Part shown: positions 52,066-62,474 of the stretch, one piece after another
How positions within the stretch are numbered: the first letter of the stretch is position 1
Layout of the letters: each line of letters starts with the position of its first letter
Origin: Geodermatophilus normandii
Lineage (GTDB): Bacteria > Actinomycetota > Actinomycetes > Mycobacteriales > Geodermatophilaceae
Length of the DNA: 64,000 bases
Assembly: GCF_003182485.1 (NCBI RefSeq)
Contig: NZ_QGTX01000001.1
Location: forward strand, 1,880,001-1,944,000
Reading direction: 5' to 3'
Position numbers and translations under genes: made by a program
The notes under the pieces: generated by a model
The model's input: only the letters and a program-made list of their open reading frames with translations
Database searches by the model: none
What the model was told of the DNA's origin: nothing

Positions 52066-52298
52066 TGGCCGCCGGTCTGACCGCCCCGGAGCTGCGCGAG
52101 CTCTCGGCCGACGAGCTCGCCACGCGGCTGCGTGAGCACAAGGAAGAACTGTTCAACCTGCGGTTCCAGGTGGCCACGGGCCAGCTGGACAACAACCGGC
52201 GACTGCAGACCGTGCGCCGCGACATCGCCCGGATCTACACGATCATGCGCGAGCGCGAGCTCGGTCTCTCGGTCGCCCCGAACGAGGGTGTGGCATGA
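52065..52298 (+). CDS. rpmC: 50S ribosomal protein L29
   Basis: L29 is a helical-hairpin protein near the tunnel exit, beside L23. 77 residues: [63 protein letters not shown] 52065 lies in TGATG at the rplP stop, and GAAGGAGAGG precedes it. The frame is open further upstream, but that part belongs to rplP in another frame. Confidence 0.96.
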   Translation: MAAGLTAPELRELSADELATRLREHKEELFNLRFQVATGQLDNNRRLQTVRRDIARIYTIMRERELGLSVAPNEGVA

Positions 52299-52594
52299 GC
52301 GAGACCGACAACGCCGCTGTCGCCAGCGGCCCCGGCCTGGCCGGTCGTGGGTACCGCAAGGTCCGCGAGGGCCTCGTCGTCAGCGACAAGATGGACAAGA
52401 CCATCGTCGTCGAGGTCGAGGACCGCGTGAAGCACGGCCTCTACGGCAAGGTCCTGCGCCGCACGAGCAAGCTCAAGGCCCACGACGAGCAGGGGGTCGC
52501 CGGCATCGGTGACCGCGTGCAGATCATGGAGACCCGACCGCTGTCGGCCACCAAGCGGTGGCGGCTGGTCGAGGTCATCGAGCGCGCCAAGTAG
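52295..52594 (+). CDS. rpsQ: 30S ribosomal protein S17
   Basis: S17 is a primary 16S rRNA-binding protein with an OB fold. 99 residues: [60 protein letters not shown]. It overlaps rpmC by 4 bases (ATGA) and ends the S10 operon; a 222-bp gap with two hairpins follows before rplN. Confidence 0.97.
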   Translation: MSETDNAAVASGPGLAGRGYRKVREGLVVSDKMDKTIVVEVEDRVKHGLYGKVLRRTSKLKAHDEQGVAGIGDRVQIMETRPLSATKRWRLVEVIERAK

Positions 52595-52713
52595 GACCCG
52601 TCCGGGGTCCGGCCGGCTCCTGTGACCCACGCCCTCCGGGGCGGGTCCCGGGACCGGGTACCCTGGACGACTGGCGCCCCTCCGGGTGAGCGCCACATCC
52701 CGGTACCCGTGTC

Positions 52714-52793
52714 GGACGCACCGGCGGCAAGCGCTGCCGGTGCGTCCGCACGTGGGTGCCGGACAGCCGGTTCACCGTTCCGGCCCGGCTGTC
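52714..52793 (+). promoter_or_regulatory. Two hairpins in the S10/spc operon boundary
   Basis: GGACGCACCGGC/GCCGGTGCGTCC (52714-52747, 10-base loop) and GACAGCCGG/CCGGCTGTC (52762-52793, 14-base loop) lie just before rplN. TACCCT at 52659-52664 may be a -10 box upstream of them. Then the hairpins would be in the rplN leader, where ribosomal protein feedback (S8 in E. coli) usually acts further downstream. The role is not known. Confidence 0.45.
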
Positions 52794-52816
52794 ACCACTG
52801 AGATTGGGAGTAGGAC

Positions 52817-53185
52817 GTGATCCAGCAGGAGTCGCGGCTCCGGGTCGCCGACAACACCGGTGCGAAGGAGATCCTCTGCATCCGGGTGCTCGGCGGGTCC
52901 GGGCGGCGCTATGCGGGCATCGGCGACGTGATCGTCGGCACCGTGAAGGACGCCATCCCCGGCGCCGGTGTCAAGAAGGGCGACGTCGTCAAGGCCGTCG
53001 TCGTGCGCACGGCCAAGGAGCGTCGTCGTCCCGACGGCTCCTACATCCGCTTCGACGAGAACGCCGCGGTGATCATCCGCGACAGCGGCGACCCGCGCGG
53101 TACCCGCATCTTCGGCCCCGTGGGCCGCGAGCTGCGTGACAAGCGCTTCATGCGGATCATCTCGCTGGCCCCGGAGGTGCTCTGA
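52817..53185 (+). CDS. rplN: 50S ribosomal protein L14
   Basis: L14 contacts the 30S subunit and the RsfS silencing factor. 122 residues: [80 protein letters not shown]. It starts at GTG 52817 with GGGAGTAGGAC upstream. First gene of the spc operon. Confidence 0.97.
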   Translation: MIQQESRLRVADNTGAKEILCIRVLGGSGRRYAGIGDVIVGTVKDAIPGAGVKKGDVVKAVVVRTAKERRRPDGSYIRFDENAAVIIRDSGDPRGTRIFGPVGRELRDKRFMRIISLAPEVL

Positions 53186-53187
53186 CC

Positions 53188-53529
53188 ATGGCCGAGAACA
53201 AGAAGACGCCGTCCATGAAGGTGAAGAAGGGCGACACCGTCGTGGTGCTCGCCGGCAAGGACAAGGGCGCCCGAGGCCGCGTGATCGCCGCCTACCCCAA
53301 GCTGCAGAAGGTCCTCGTCGAGGGCGTCGGCCGGGTGAAGAAGCACACCCGCATCAGCTCGAACCAGCGGGGCGCGCAGCAGGGCGGCATCGTCACGCAG
53401 GAGGCTCCCATCCACGTGAGCAACGTGATGGTGATCGACTCCGACGGCACGCCGACCCGGGTCGGCCACCGCAAGGACGAGGAAGGCCGCAGCATCCGGG
53501 TGTCGCGGCGGACCGGTAAGGACCTCTGA
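53188..53529 (+). CDS. rplX: 50S ribosomal protein L24
   Basis: L24 starts 50S assembly and lies near the tunnel exit. 113 residues: [20 protein letters not shown] (KOW motif), [40 protein letters not shown]. The ATG is 2 bases after rplN. Nothing unusual in length or composition. Confidence 0.97.
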   Translation: MAENKKTPSMKVKKGDTVVVLAGKDKGARGRVIAAYPKLQKVLVEGVGRVKKHTRISSNQRGAQQGGIVTQEAPIHVSNVMVIDSDGTPTRVGHRKDEEGRSIRVSRRTGKDL

Positions 53530-53531
53530 CG

Positions 53532-54116
53532 ATGACTGCACCCACCCGTGAGCTCCCGCGCCTGCTGGCGCACTACCGGGACTCGATCGCCCCGGCCCTG
53601 CAGGACGAGTTCGGCTACGAGAACGTCATGCAGATCCCGCGGCTGACGAAGATCGTCGTCAACATGGGCGTCGGCGAGGCCACCCGCGACGCCAAGCTGA
53701 TGGACGGCGCGGTCCGCGACCTCACCGCCATCACCGGCCAGCGTCCGGCCGTCGTCCGGGCCCGGAAGTCCATCGCGCAGTTCAAGCTGCGCGAGGGCAT
53801 GCCCATCGGCGCCAAGGTCACCCTGCGCGGCGACCGCATGTGGGAGTTCCTCGACCGGCTCCTCGCGCTGGCCCTGCCCCGCATCCGCGACTTCCGCGGC
53901 CTGAACGCCAAGCAGTTCGACGGGCACGGCAACTACACCTTCGGCCTGACCGAGCAGTCCATGTTCCGCGAGATCGACGTCGACAAGATCGACCGGCCGC
54001 GCGGCATGGACATCACGCTGGTCACCACCGCCACGAACGACGAGGAGGGTCGCGAGCTGCTCCGCCTCCTGGGCTTCCCGTTCGCCGGCCAGACCGTCGT
54101 CACCACCATCCGCTGA
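53532..54116 (+). CDS. rplE: 50S ribosomal protein L5
   Basis: L5 binds 5S rRNA and forms a bridge with S13. 194 residues: [83 protein letters not shown] is 2 bases after the rplX stop. A gap of 36 bases leads to the S14 gene. Confidence 0.97.
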   Translation: MTAPTRELPRLLAHYRDSIAPALQDEFGYENVMQIPRLTKIVVNMGVGEATRDAKLMDGAVRDLTAITGQRPAVVRARKSIAQFKLREGMPIGAKVTLRGDRMWEFLDRLLALALPRIRDFRGLNAKQFDGHGNYTFGLTEQSMFREIDVDKIDRPRGMDITLVTTATNDEEGRELLRLLGFPFAGQTVVTTIR

Positions 54117-54152
54117 GCCGGGCACCGGACAGAGGAGCAGGGAGACACCGAG

Positions 54153-54338
54153 ATGGCCAAGAAGGCGCTCATCAACAAGGCGGCCCGCAAGCCCAAGTTC
54201 GCGGTCCGCGGCTACACCCGCTGCCAGCGGTGCGGTCGTCCGCACTCCGTCTTCCGCAAGTTCGGCCTGTGCCGGATCTGCCTGCGGGAGATGGCGCACG
54301 CCGGCGAGCTGCCCGGCGTGGCCAAGTCCAGCTGGTAG
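54153..54338 (+). CDS. rpsZ: 30S ribosomal protein S14, zinc (type Z) form
   Basis: S14 is in the 30S head next to S3 and S10. The short 61-residue form has four zinc ligands, CQRC and CRIC ([20 protein letters not shown], then [14 protein letters not shown]). Actinobacteria often keep a second, zinc-free S14 elsewhere, induced by zinc limitation. The ATG has GAGGAGCAGGGAG upstream. Confidence 0.97.
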   Translation: MAKKALINKAARKPKFAVRGYTRCQRCGRPHSVFRKFGLCRICLREMAHAGELPGVAKSSW

Positions 54339-54453
54339 TCGCACGTCCCCGCCCCGCGCTGACCGCGCGGGGCGGGACCACAGCACCACCCGGTCGCCGA
54401 GAGGCCCACGCGAGGGACGCGTGCGGAACCGCGGCGAGAGAGGCACGACACCC

Positions 54454-54864
54454 ATGACGATGACCGACCCGATCGCGGACATGCTCACGCGGCTGCGCAA
54501 CGCGAACACGGCCTACCACGACTCGGCGGCCATGCCGTCGTCGAAGCTCAAGACGCACATCGCCGAGATCCTCCAGCAGGAGGGCTACATCGCCGGCTGG
54601 CGCGTCGACGAGGTCGAGAAGGACGGCTCCACCCGCAAGGAGCTCGTGATCGACCTGAAGTACGGCCCGAACCGCGAGCGCAGCATCGCCGGGGTGCGCC
54701 GGGTGTCCAAGCCGGGCCTGCGGGTCTACGCGAAGTCGAACGCACTGCCCAAGGTGCTCGGCGGTCTCGGGGTGGCGATCATCTCGACCTCCACCGGGCT
54801 GCTGACCGACCGGCAGGCGAACAAGAAGGGCGTGGGCGGGGAAGTCCTCGCCTACGTCTGGTAA
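54454..54864 (+). CDS. rpsH: 30S ribosomal protein S8
   Basis: S8 binds the central 16S domain and in E. coli represses the spc operon. 136 residues: [60 protein letters not shown], and the C-terminal [21 protein letters not shown] chose ATG 54454 because GCGAGAGAGG lies upstream and it starts the family N terminus; the frame opens earlier without signal. 115 bases separate it from rpsZ. Confidence 0.97.
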   Translation: MTMTDPIADMLTRLRNANTAYHDSAAMPSSKLKTHIAEILQQEGYIAGWRVDEVEKDGSTRKELVIDLKYGPNRERSIAGVRRVSKPGLRVYAKSNALPKVLGGLGVAIISTSTGLLTDRQANKKGVGGEVLAYVW

Positions 54865-54878
54865 GAGGAGCGAGCGAG

Positions 54879-55418
54879 ATGTCACGGATCGGACGACTGC
54901 CGATTCCGGTGCCCGGTGGCGTCGACGTCACCATCGACGGCCAGACGGTCAGCGTGAAGGGCCCCAAGGGCACCCTGGCCCACACCGTCGCGACGCCGAT
55001 CACCGTCGACCGCACCGACGACGGCACCCTGAGCGTCCAGCGGCCCGACGACGAGCGCGAGAGCCGGGCCCTGCACGGTCTGTCCCGCACCCTGATCGCC
55101 AACATGATCACCGGGGTGACCGAGGGCTACACCAAGACCCTCGAGATCGTCGGCGTCGGCTACCGCGTCCAGGCCCGCGGGTCGGACCTGGAGTTCGCCC
55201 TCGGCTACAGCCACCCGGTGCCCGTGCGCGCGCCGGAGGGCATCACCTTCACCGTCGAGTCGCCGACCCGCCTGCGGGTCACCGGCATCGACAAGCAGCA
55301 GGTCGGCCAGGTGGCCGCCAACATCCGCAAGCTGCGCCGGCCTGACCCGTACAAGGGCAAGGGCGTCCGCTACCAGGGCGAGGTCGTCAAGCGCAAGGTC
55401 GGGAAGACGGGTAAGTGA
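54879..55418 (+). CDS. rplF: 50S ribosomal protein L6
   Basis: L6 is at the base of the L7/L12 stalk near the sarcin-ricin loop. 179 residues: [80 protein letters not shown]. The GAGGAGCGAGCG site precedes the ATG. The stop overlaps the rplR ATG (TGATG). Confidence 0.97.
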   Translation: MSRIGRLPIPVPGGVDVTIDGQTVSVKGPKGTLAHTVATPITVDRTDDGTLSVQRPDDERESRALHGLSRTLIANMITGVTEGYTKTLEIVGVGYRVQARGSDLEFALGYSHPVPVRAPEGITFTVESPTRLRVTGIDKQQVGQVAANIRKLRRPDPYKGKGVRYQGEVVKRKVGKTGK

Positions 55419-55840
55419 TGGCACAGACCAGTTCACAGAGCGGGGCCACGGGGGCCCGGGTGCACACGCCCGTCGGCACCGACATCAGCACCGCGCGCCG
55501 CGTCTCGCGGCTGCGCCGCCACAACCGGCTCCGCAAGCGCGTGGCCGGTACGGCGGAGCGTCCGCGCCTGGTGGTCAACCGCAGCTCGCGGCACATCCAC
55601 GTCCAGGTCGTCGACGACACCGTCGGCCGTACGCTGGTGAGCGCCTCGACGCTGGACGCCAGCCTGCGGCAGGCCGAGGGCGACAAGTCCGCCCTGGCCC
55701 GCCGGGTCGGGACCCTGGTCGCCGAGCGTGCCCAGGCCGCCGGCATCACCAAGGTCGTCTTCGACCGGGGTGGCAACCGCTACCAGGGCCGCATCGCCGC
55801 GCTCGCCGACGGTGCACGAGAGGGCGGGCTGGACTTCTGA
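55418..55840 (+). CDS. rplR: 50S ribosomal protein L18
   Basis: L18 binds 5S rRNA together with L5. 140 residues: about 30 extra N-terminal residues, then [61 protein letters not shown] chose ATG 55418, which shares its A with the rplF stop; an in-frame GTG is 3 bases earlier. 40 bases separate it from rpsE. Confidence 0.95.
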   Translation: MAQTSSQSGATGARVHTPVGTDISTARRVSRLRRHNRLRKRVAGTAERPRLVVNRSSRHIHVQVVDDTVGRTLVSASTLDASLRQAEGDKSALARRVGTLVAERAQAAGITKVVFDRGGNRYQGRIAALADGAREGGLDF

Positions 55841-55880
55841 TGACCAGCACCGCCAACCAGCAGATCGAGAGGGACGTCTG

Positions 55881-56495
55881 ATGCCAGGACCACAGCGACG
55901 CGGCGGCGGCGCCGGCGGCGGCAACGACCGCCGCGACCGTCGTGACGGCGGGCGGGGGCCCGGCGGCGCGCCTGCCGAGAAGAGCAACTTCATCGAGCGC
56001 GTGGTGGCCATCAACCGCGTGTCGAAGGTCGTCAAGGGCGGTCGGCGCTTCAGCTTCACCGCGCTGGTGATCGTCGGCGACGGTGACGGCACCGTGGGCG
56101 TCGGCTACGGCAAGGCCAAGGAGGTGCCCGCGGCCATCGCCAAGGGCGTCGAGGAGGCCAAGAAGCACTTCTACAAGGTGCCCCGCATCGCCAGCACCAT
56201 CCCGCACCCGGTGCAGGGTGAGGCGGCGGCCGGCGTCGTGCTGCTCAAGCCGGCCAGCCCCGGTACCGGTGTCATCGCCGGTGGCCCGGTGCGTGCCGTG
56301 CTCGAGTGCGCGGGCATCCACGACGTGCTCTCGAAGAGCCTCGGCTCGTCGAACCCGATCAACATCGTGCACGCCACCATGCAGGCGCTGAAGGACCTCG
56401 TCCGCCCCGAGGAGATCGCCGCCCGTCGCGGGCTGCCCCTCGAGGACGTCGCCCCCGCGGCCATGCTGCGGGCGCGTGCGGGTCAGGGGGTCTGA
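55881..56495 (+). CDS. rpsE: 30S ribosomal protein S5
   Basis: S5 supports translational accuracy and mRNA unwinding. 204 residues: a Gly/Arg-rich N-terminal extension of about 32 residues ([19 protein letters not shown]), then [40 protein letters not shown] and [20 protein letters not shown]. The ATG 55881 follows GAGAGGGACGTCTG. The N-terminal extension is usual in actinobacteria. Confidence 0.96.
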   Translation: MPGPQRRGGGAGGGNDRRDRRDGGRGPGGAPAEKSNFIERVVAINRVSKVVKGGRRFSFTALVIVGDGDGTVGVGYGKAKEVPAAIAKGVEEAKKHFYKVPRIASTIPHPVQGEAAAGVVLLKPASPGTGVIAGGPVRAVLECAGIHDVLSKSLGSSNPINIVHATMQALKDLVRPEEIAARRGLPLEDVAPAAMLRARAGQGV

Positions 56496-56496
56496 C

Positions 56497-56676
56497 ATGG
56501 CGCAGCTGAAGGTCACCCAGGTCCGGTCGGCGATCGGCTCGAAGCCCAACCAGCGGCAGACGCTGCGCTCGCTGGGCCTCAAGCGGATCCACGACACGGT
56601 CGTGCAGGAGGACCGTCCCGAGATCCGCGGGATGGTCGCCACGGTGACGCACCTCGTCACCGTCGAAGAGATCTGA
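56497..56676 (+). CDS. rpmD: 50S ribosomal protein L30
   Basis: L30 is a small 50S protein near 5S rRNA. 59 residues: [60 protein letters not shown] is one base after the rpsE stop; the upstream frame is open but belongs to another frame of rpsE. Normal short bacterial form. Confidence 0.96.
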   Translation: MAQLKVTQVRSAIGSKPNQRQTLRSLGLKRIHDTVVQEDRPEIRGMVATVTHLVTVEEI

Positions 56677-56689
56677 GCAGGGACCCCTC

Positions 56690-57133
56690 ATGACCATCAA
56701 GATCCACCACCTGCGTCCGGCCCCGGGCGCCCACACCCCCAAGACGCGAGTCGGCCGTGGTGAGGGCTCCAAGGGCAAGACCGCCGGTCGCGGCACCAAG
56801 GGCACCGGGGCGCGTGGCAACACCTCCGCGCGCTTCGAGGGCGGCCAGACGCCGCTGCACATGCGGCTGCCCAAGATGTCGGGCTTCAAGAACCCGAACC
56901 GGGTCGTGTTCCAGGTCGTCAACCTCGACCGGATCGCGGCGCTGTTCCCCCAGGGCGGGCACGTCGACCCCGACAGCCTCGCCACCGCCGGCGCCGTCCG
57001 CCGGGGCCAGCCGGTGAAGGTCCTCGGGACCGGTGACCTGGGCGGTGTCCAGGTCACGGTGCACGCGCACGCCTTCTCCGCCTCCGCCGCCGAGAAGATC
57101 GCCGCGGCCGGGGGCAGCACCACCCGCATCTGA
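56690..57133 (+). CDS. rplO: 50S ribosomal protein L15
   Basis: L15 is a late-assembly 50S protein. 147 residues: [20 protein letters not shown], the Gly/Lys-rich [43 protein letters not shown] is 13 bases after rpmD. A long terminator follows, so secY is probably transcribed mainly from its own promoter. Confidence 0.96.
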   Translation: MTIKIHHLRPAPGAHTPKTRVGRGEGSKGKTAGRGTKGTGARGNTSARFEGGQTPLHMRLPKMSGFKNPNRVVFQVVNLDRIAALFPQGGHVDPDSLATAGAVRRGQPVKVLGTGDLGGVQVTVHAHAFSASAAEKIAAAGGSTTRI

Positions 57134-57138
57134 CCGCC

Positions 57139-57176
57139 GACGACCCCCGGGGCGCACCAGCGCCGCGGGGGTCGTC
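57139..57176 (+). terminator. spc operon terminator after rplO
   Basis: GACGACCCCCG/CGGGGGTCGTC with a nested GGCGC-ACCA-GCGCC: 16 pairs with one mismatch, followed by TGCTGT. It is among the strongest hairpins in the window. Confidence 0.85.
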
Positions 57177-57281
57177 TGCTGTCCGGCCCGGCGCTCCGCG
57201 CGCGGGCCGGGGGAGCCGTCCGCCCCGCCGTCCCGGTCCCCACCGGAGGGGGAGGGGTGTGACCGGCGCGACCCCCACCGT

Positions 57282-57290
57282 TGCTAACCT
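57282..57290 (+). promoter_or_regulatory. secY promoter, extended -10
   Basis: TGC-TAACCT is an extended -10 box 26 bases before the secY GTG. No good -35 is present. The gap after the rplO terminator supports a promoter here. Confidence 0.5.
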
Positions 57291-57315
57291 CATCCGACCG
57301 AGCAGGGGAGGGCAC

Positions 57316-58626
57316 GTGCTGCAGGCGTTCGCCGCGGCGTTCCGGACGCCAGACCTCCGGCGAAAGTTGCTGTTCTCCCTGGCGATGATCGCCGTCTACC
57401 GGCTCGGCGCCTCGGTGCCCGGGCCGGGCGTCTCCGTCCAGGCGATCAACAGCTGCCTCGAGCAGGCCCAGGCGGGCAGCCAGCGCGACGTCTACTCGCT
57501 GGTGAACCTGTTCTCCGGCGGTGCGCTGCTGCGGCTGTCGATCTTCGCGCTGGGCATCATGCCGTACATCACGGCCAGCATCATCGTGCAGCTGCTGGTG
57601 GTGGTGATCCCGCGCTTCGAGCAGCTGAAGAAGGAAGGGCAGTCGGGCCAGCAGAAGCTGACCCAGTACACCCGCTACCTGACGATCGCCCTGGCGATCC
57701 TGCAGAGCACCGGGATCATCGCACTGGCCCGCAGCGGCCAGCTGTTCCCCGGCTGCCAGCAGGACATCATCCCGTCCGACAGCATCTGGACGACGGTCAT
57801 CCTGGTCGTCGCCCTGACCGCCGGCACCGCGGTGATCATGTGGCTCGGCGAGCTGCTCACCGAGAAGGGGATCGGCAACGGCATGTCCGTGCTGATCTTC
57901 ACCTCGATCGCCGCGCGCATCCCGGCCGAGGGCGGCTCGATCCTGCAGACCCGCGGCGGCGTCGTCTTCGCCGTCGTCTGCGCCTTCGCCCTGCTGATCA
58001 TCGGCGCGGTCATCTACGTCGAGCAGGCGCAGCGCCGCATCCCGGTGCAGTACGCCAAGCGCATGGTCGGCCGCCGCATGTACGGCGGGACGTCGACCTA
58101 CCTGCCGCTGAAGGTCAACCAGGCCGGCGTCATCCCGGTCATCTTCGCCTCGTCGCTGCTGTACCTGCCGCAGCTGATCACCCAGCTGCAGGGCGACGAG
58201 ACCGGACCGGTCCGGCAGTTCTTCGAGAACTACGTCATCGACCAGAGCAGCCCGGTGCACGTGGCGCTCTACTTCGGCCTGATCGTGTTCTTCACGTACT
58301 TCTACGTGTCGATCACCTTCAACCCCGAGGAGCGGGCCGACGACATGAAGCGCTACGGCGGCTTCATCCCCGGCATCCGCCCGGGCCGGCCGACGGCGGA
58401 GTACCTCCAGTACGTGCTGTCCCGGATCACCCTGCCCGGGTCGATCTACCTGGGGATCGTCGCGGTGCTGCCCAACTTCTTCCTGTCGATCACGCAGCAG
58501 GGAGCCAACCAGAACTTCCCGTTCGGGGGGACCGCAGTGCTGATCATGGTGGGAGTGGGCTTGGAGACCGTGAAGCAGATCGAGACGCAGCTCAACCAGC
58601 GCAACTACGAAGGGTTCCTGAAGTAG
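57316..58626 (+). CDS. secY: Preprotein translocase subunit SecY
   Basis: The channel subunit of the Sec translocase in the plasma membrane. 436 residues with ten hydrophobic segments: [23 protein letters not shown]... (limits approximate), [60 protein letters not shown], and the C-terminal cytoplasmic tail [17 protein letters not shown] 57316 was chosen because GGGGAGG lies 4 bases upstream; the frame is open from 57259. The stop overlaps adk by one base. Confidence 0.97.
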   Translation: MLQAFAAAFRTPDLRRKLLFSLAMIAVYRLGASVPGPGVSVQAINSCLEQAQAGSQRDVYSLVNLFSGGALLRLSIFALGIMPYITASIIVQLLVVVIPRFEQLKKEGQSGQQKLTQYTRYLTIALAILQSTGIIALARSGQLFPGCQQDIIPSDSIWTTVILVVALTAGTAVIMWLGELLTEKGIGNGMSVLIFTSIAARIPAEGGSILQTRGGVVFAVVCAFALLIIGAVIYVEQAQRRIPVQYAKRMVGRRMYGGTSTYLPLKVNQAGVIPVIFASSLLYLPQLITQLQGDETGPVRQFFENYVIDQSSPVHVALYFGLIVFFTYFYVSITFNPEERADDMKRYGGFIPGIRPGRPTAEYLQYVLSRITLPGSIYLGIVAVLPNFFLSITQQGANQNFPFGGTAVLIMVGVGLETVKQIETQLNQRNYEGFLK

Positions 58627-59234
58627 TGCGCATCGTGCTGCTGGGTCCGCCCGGTGCCGGCAAGGGCACCCAGGCCCAGGTCATCGCCGGCCAGCTCGCC
58701 GTCCCCGCCATCTCCACCGGGGACATCTTCCGCGCCAACGTCAGCGGTCAGACCGAGCTGGGCCTGAAGGCGAAGACCTTCATGGACGCCGGTGACCTGG
58801 TGCCCGACGAGATCACCGTGGCCATGGTCAAGGACCGGCTGGCCGAGCCGGACGCGAAGGCCGGTTTCCTGCTCGACGGCTTCCCCCGGACCATCCCCCA
58901 GGCCGAGCAGCTGCGGGCCTCCCTCGAGGAGCTGGGGCAGGCCCTCGACCGCGTCGTGGAGCTCGTCGTCGACGAGGACGAGCTGGTGCGCCGGCTCTCC
59001 GGCCGCCGGATGCTCGTCGACGGCGAGTGGGTGCAGCGCGACGACGACAAGCCCGAGACCGTCCGGCGCCGCCTGGAGGTCTACCGGGAACAGACGGCGC
59101 CACTGTCGGGGTTCTACGACGGCGAGGGGCTGCTGTCGCGCATCGACGCGATCGGCTCCGTCGAGGAGGTCACCGCCCGGGTGATGACCGCCCTGGGCCG
59201 GTCCCCGCAGCCCGGGCAGCCGAGCGACAGCTGA
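58626..59234 (+). CDS. adk: Adenylate kinase, short form
   Basis: Phosphotransfer between ATP and AMP in the cytosol. 202 residues: [18 protein letters not shown] (P-loop), [30 protein letters not shown]. The lid is short ([20 protein letters not shown]) with no zinc-binding Cys pairs, i.e. the short-lid type. The GTG start overlaps the secY stop (TAGTG), and adk follows secY in most actinobacteria. Confidence 0.97.
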   Translation: MRIVLLGPPGAGKGTQAQVIAGQLAVPAISTGDIFRANVSGQTELGLKAKTFMDAGDLVPDEITVAMVKDRLAEPDAKAGFLLDGFPRTIPQAEQLRASLEELGQALDRVVELVVDEDELVRRLSGRRMLVDGEWVQRDDDKPETVRRRLEVYREQTAPLSGFYDGEGLLSRIDAIGSVEEVTARVMTALGRSPQPGQPSDS

Positions 59235-59304
59235 GGGGACGGCGCCGCCGATGTCGGCCGGGATCCTGACCCGCCTCCCGCTGCTGGCGAAGTGGAGTGG
59301 ACGC

Positions 59305-60108
59305 ATGATCCAGATCAAGACACCGCACGAGATCGAGCTCATGCGCGGTGCCGGGCTCGTCGTCGCGCGGGCGATCGGCGCCGTCCGGGCAGCCGTGCGG
59401 CCCGGCGTGACGACCGGCGAGCTCGACGCGATCGCCGAGGACACGATCCGGTCGGCCGGGGCGATCCCGTCGTTCCTGGGCTACCACGGCTTCACCGGCA
59501 GCATCTGCGCCTCGATCAACGACGAGGTCGTCCACGGCATCCCGAACCCGGAGCGGACGCTCGCCGAGGGCGACAACATCTCCATCGACTGCGGCGCCAT
59601 CCTCCAGGGGTGGCACGGCGACTCCGCCGTAACCATCACCGTCGGCCCGCCGTCGGCCGAGGACGCCGCGCTGATCGACGTCACCGAGCGCAGCATGTGG
59701 GCCGGCCTCGCGCGCGCCGTCGCCGGCGGCCGGCTGACCGACATCAGCGCCGCCGTCGAGGAGGTCGTCACCGGCGAGCAGCACGCCTACGGCATCGTCG
59801 ACCACTACGGCGGGCACGGCATCGGCACCGAGATGCACCAGGACCCGCACGTCCTCAACTACGGCCGGGCCGGCCGCGGCCCCAAGCTGGTGCCGGGTCT
59901 GGCCCTGGCCATCGAGCCGATGGTCACCGTCGGCGATCCCGCCACCGTCGAGCTCGAGGACGGCTGGACGGTCGTCACCAAGGACGGCTCGCGCGCCGCG
60001 CACTTCGAGCACACCGTCGCCATCACCCCCGAGGGCCCGTGGGTCCTCACGGCGGAGGACGGCGGCGTCGCGGGGCTGGCGCCCTTCGGGATCACCCCCC
60101 GCACCTGA
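59305..60108 (+). CDS. map: Methionine aminopeptidase, type I
   Basis: Removes the start Met from nascent proteins. 267 residues: IQIKTPHEIELMRGAGLVVA, YHGFTGSICASINDEVVHGIP (approximate). The metal ligands are in ISIDCGAIL and WHGDSAVTIT (two Asp), GGHGIGTEMH (His), LAIEPMV (Glu) and FEHTVAITP (Glu). I chose ATG 59305 because GTGGAGTGG lies upstream and the family starts with I-K-T-P; an in-frame ATG at 59251 would add 18 residues. adk is 70 bases upstream. Confidence 0.95.
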   Translation: MIQIKTPHEIELMRGAGLVVARAIGAVRAAVRPGVTTGELDAIAEDTIRSAGAIPSFLGYHGFTGSICASINDEVVHGIPNPERTLAEGDNISIDCGAILQGWHGDSAVTITVGPPSAEDAALIDVTERSMWAGLARAVAGGRLTDISAAVEEVVTGEQHAYGIVDHYGGHGIGTEMHQDPHVLNYGRAGRGPKLVPGLALAIEPMVTVGDPATVELEDGWTVVTKDGSRAAHFEHTVAITPEGPWVLTAEDGGVAGLAPFGITPRT

Positions 60109-60151
60109 GCCCGCCCTGCTCCACGGCGGGCCCGGTGTGACCAGGACCGGG

Positions 60152-60181
60152 TTGGATCGCCGTCCACAGGCGGGGTACAGT
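60152..60181 (+). promoter_or_regulatory. infA operon promoter
   Basis: TTGGAT (60152-60157), an 18-base spacer and TACAGT (60176-60181). A leader of about 180 bases follows before infA. The promoter drives infA-rpmJ-rpsM-rpsK-rpsD-rpoA. Confidence 0.65.
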
Positions 60182-60367
60182 GGCCGTTGGCGCTCGCGCC
60201 GTCCTGTCGTCGTGCTGTGGCCGCGCGATGCGGGACGCCCTCGCGGGAGTGTCTGCACCACCTGATCTGCATCCACCGTGTGCGTCCCGGGCCGGGCTCC
60301 GGCGTGGGCGCACGCGACTCCGGCACCACACCACCAGCACCACCGAGTCAGGGAGGCCGTGTAGGGC

Positions 60368-60589
60368 ATGGCGAAGAAGGACGGGGCCATCGAGGTCGAG
60401 GGTCGCGTCGTCGAGCCGCTGCCCAACGCGATGTTCCGGGTCGAGCTGCAGAACGGGCACCGGGTGCTCGCCCACATCAGCGGCAAGATGCGTCAGCACT
60501 ACATCCGCATCCTGCCCGAGGACCGCGTCGTCGTGGAGCTCTCGCCCTACGACCTGACCCGCGGTCGCATCGTCTACCGCTACAAGTGA
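60368..60589 (+). CDS. infA: Translation initiation factor IF-1
   Basis: IF-1 blocks the 30S A site during initiation. 73 residues, OB fold: [60 protein letters not shown], and the end [12 protein letters not shown]. The start is ATG 60368. First gene after its promoter; rpmJ follows after 73 bases. Confidence 0.98.
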   Translation: MAKKDGAIEVEGRVVEPLPNAMFRVELQNGHRVLAHISGKMRQHYIRILPEDRVVVELSPYDLTRGRIVYRYK

Positions 60590-60662
60590 CCGCCGCCGGT
60601 GCGGGGCACCTCCGGGTGCCGCGCGGGCGGCCATCGATCGACAGGAATGAGGGGCGGCACCG

Positions 60663-60776
60663 GTGAAGGTCCAGCCGTCGGTGAAGAAGATCTGCGACAA
60701 GTGCAAGGTGATCCGCCGGCACGGCCGGGTCATGGTCATCTGCGACAACGCCCGCCACAAGCAGCGGCAGGGCTGA
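60663..60776 (+). CDS. rpmJ: 50S ribosomal protein L36
   Basis: 37 residues: [20 protein letters not shown], then [17 protein letters not shown]. The zinc ligands CDKC, C and H of the type I (C+) form are present. The start is GTG 60663, with GAATGAGGGGCG upstream. This gene is too short for usual ORF cut-offs but is certain from sequence. Confidence 0.96.
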   Translation: MKVQPSVKKICDKCKVIRRHGRVMVICDNARHKQRQG

Positions 60777-60791
60777 GGGAGTACCTGAGAC

Positions 60792-61172
60792 ATGGCACGA
60801 CTGGCCGGCGTCGACCTGCCCCGCGACAAGCGGATGGAGGTCGCGCTCACCTACATCTACGGGATCGGCAAGACCCACGCCAAGGAGACCCTGACGGCGA
60901 CCGGCGTCAGCCCGGACCTGCGCGTCCGGGACCTCTCCGACGAGGACCTGCTGCGCCTGCGCGACTACATCGACGAGCACTTCCGCGTCGAGGGTGACCT
61001 GCGCCGCGAGGTGGCCGCCGACATCCGCCGCAAGGTGGAGATCGGCTGCTACCAGGGCCTGCGGCACCGTCGTGGACTGCCCGTCCACGGTCAGCGCACC
61101 CGTACCAACGCGCGCTCGAGCAAGGGCCCGCGCAAGACCATCGCCGGCAAGAAGAAGGCCGGCAAGAAGTAA
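60792..61172 (+). CDS. rpsM: 30S ribosomal protein S13
   Basis: S13 lies in the 30S head and contacts P-site tRNA. 126 residues: [60 protein letters not shown], and a Lys-rich C terminus ([10 protein letters not shown]). ATG is 15 bases after rpmJ. Nothing unusual. Confidence 0.97.
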   Translation: MARLAGVDLPRDKRMEVALTYIYGIGKTHAKETLTATGVSPDLRVRDLSDEDLLRLRDYIDEHFRVEGDLRREVAADIRRKVEIGCYQGLRHRRGLPVHGQRTRTNARSSKGPRKTIAGKKKAGKK

Positions 61173-61266
61173 GCCGCGCAGCGGCCCGCCGTGGCGACCC
61201 GTGAGGGCGGGAGCGGCGGGCTGCGCGTGTGTTTCCAGGCCATACGTCAGAAGGAACCGGAGAGAC

Positions 61267-61674
61267 ATGCCTCCCAGGGCTCGCGCCGCGGCTGGTGCCA
61301 AGAAGGTCCGCCGCAAGGAGAAGAAGAACGTCGCCCACGGCGCCGCGCACATCAAGAGCACGTTCAACAACACGATCGTGTCGATCACCGACCCGACCGG
61401 GAACGTCATCAGCTGGGCCTCCGCCGGCCACGTCGGCTTCAAGGGCTCGCGCAAGTCGACGCCGTTCGCTGCGCAGATGGCCGCCGAGAACGCCGCGCGC
61501 AAGGCCCAGGAGCACGGCATGCGCAAGGTCGACGTCTTCGTGAAGGGCCCGGGTTCGGGCCGTGAGACCGCGATCCGCTCCCTGCAGGCCACCGGCCTCG
61601 AGGTCGGGCAGATCCAGGACGTGACCCCCCAGCCGCACAACGGCTGCCGCCCGAAGAAGCGCCGCCGGGTCTGA
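61267..61674 (+). CDS. rpsK: 30S ribosomal protein S11
   Basis: S11 forms the 30S platform near the E site. 135 residues: [60 protein letters not shown], and the end [18 protein letters not shown] 61267 has GGAACCGGAGAG upstream; the frame begins earlier, but the family starts here. Confidence 0.97.
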   Translation: MPPRARAAAGAKKVRRKEKKNVAHGAAHIKSTFNNTIVSITDPTGNVISWASAGHVGFKGSRKSTPFAAQMAAENAARKAQEHGMRKVDVFVKGPGSGRETAIRSLQATGLEVGQIQDVTPQPHNGCRPKKRRRV

Positions 61675-61709
61675 CCGGCCACTGACGAGACGAACGAGGA
61701 GTACCTGAC

Positions 61710-62336
61710 GTGGCCCGTTACGCCGGAGCCGACTGCCGCATGTGCCGGCGCGAGAAGATGAAGCTGTTCCTCAAGGGCAGCAAGTGCGAGTCCCCGAAGT
61801 GCCCGATCGAGATCCGGCCGTACCCGCCGGGCGAGCACGGCCGGGGCCGCAGCAAGGACAGCGAGTACCTCCTGCAGCTGCGCGAGAAGCAGAAGGCCCG
61901 CCGCATCTACGGCGTCCTCGAGAAGCAGTTCCGCGGCTACTACGAGGAGGCCAACCGCAAGACGGGCAAGACCGGTGAGGTCCTGCTGCAGATCCTCGAG
62001 TCGCGCCTGGACAACGTCGTGTACCGGGCCGGCTGGGGCGAGAGCCGCGACATGGCCCGCCAGCTGGTCAAGCACGGCCACATCCGCGTGAACGGCCGCA
62101 AGGTCGACATCCCGTCCTACCGGGTCAGCGCGAACGACATCGTCGAGGTCGCCGAGAAGTCGCGGCGGATGGTGCCCTTCGAGATCGCCCAGGCCCGCGC
62201 CGGCGAGCGTCCCGTGCCGCCGTGGCTCGAGGTCATCAGCGGCCAGCTGCGCGCCGTCGTGCACAGCGTCCCGGCCCGCCAGGTGATCGACACCCCGGTC
62301 CAGGAGCAGCTGATCGTCGAGCTCTACTCCAAGTAA
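61710..62336 (+). CDS. rpsD: 30S ribosomal protein S4
   Basis: S4 nucleates the 30S body and binds the mRNA entry. 208 residues: [20 protein letters not shown], with [11 protein letters not shown] and [11 protein letters not shown] giving a zinc-ligand-like Cys set; [20 protein letters not shown]; the S4 domain [20 protein letters not shown]. The start is GTG 61710 with CGAGGAG upstream. Normal length for actinobacteria. Confidence 0.97.
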   Translation: MARYAGADCRMCRREKMKLFLKGSKCESPKCPIEIRPYPPGEHGRGRSKDSEYLLQLREKQKARRIYGVLEKQFRGYYEEANRKTGKTGEVLLQILESRLDNVVYRAGWGESRDMARQLVKHGHIRVNGRKVDIPSYRVSANDIVEVAEKSRRMVPFEIAQARAGERPVPPWLEVISGQLRAVVHSVPARQVIDTPVQEQLIVELYSK

Positions 62337-62474
62337 GGGCTCGCAGCACCACCTGCACCGGCGCACCACCTGCACCACCCGGCCCCGGCGGGCGGACCGA
62401 TGTCCGCCGGGGCCCGCACCACCCCCCTCACGGCGTCATATGGCGGTCGCCGGAGGACCCGAAGGAGAACACCC

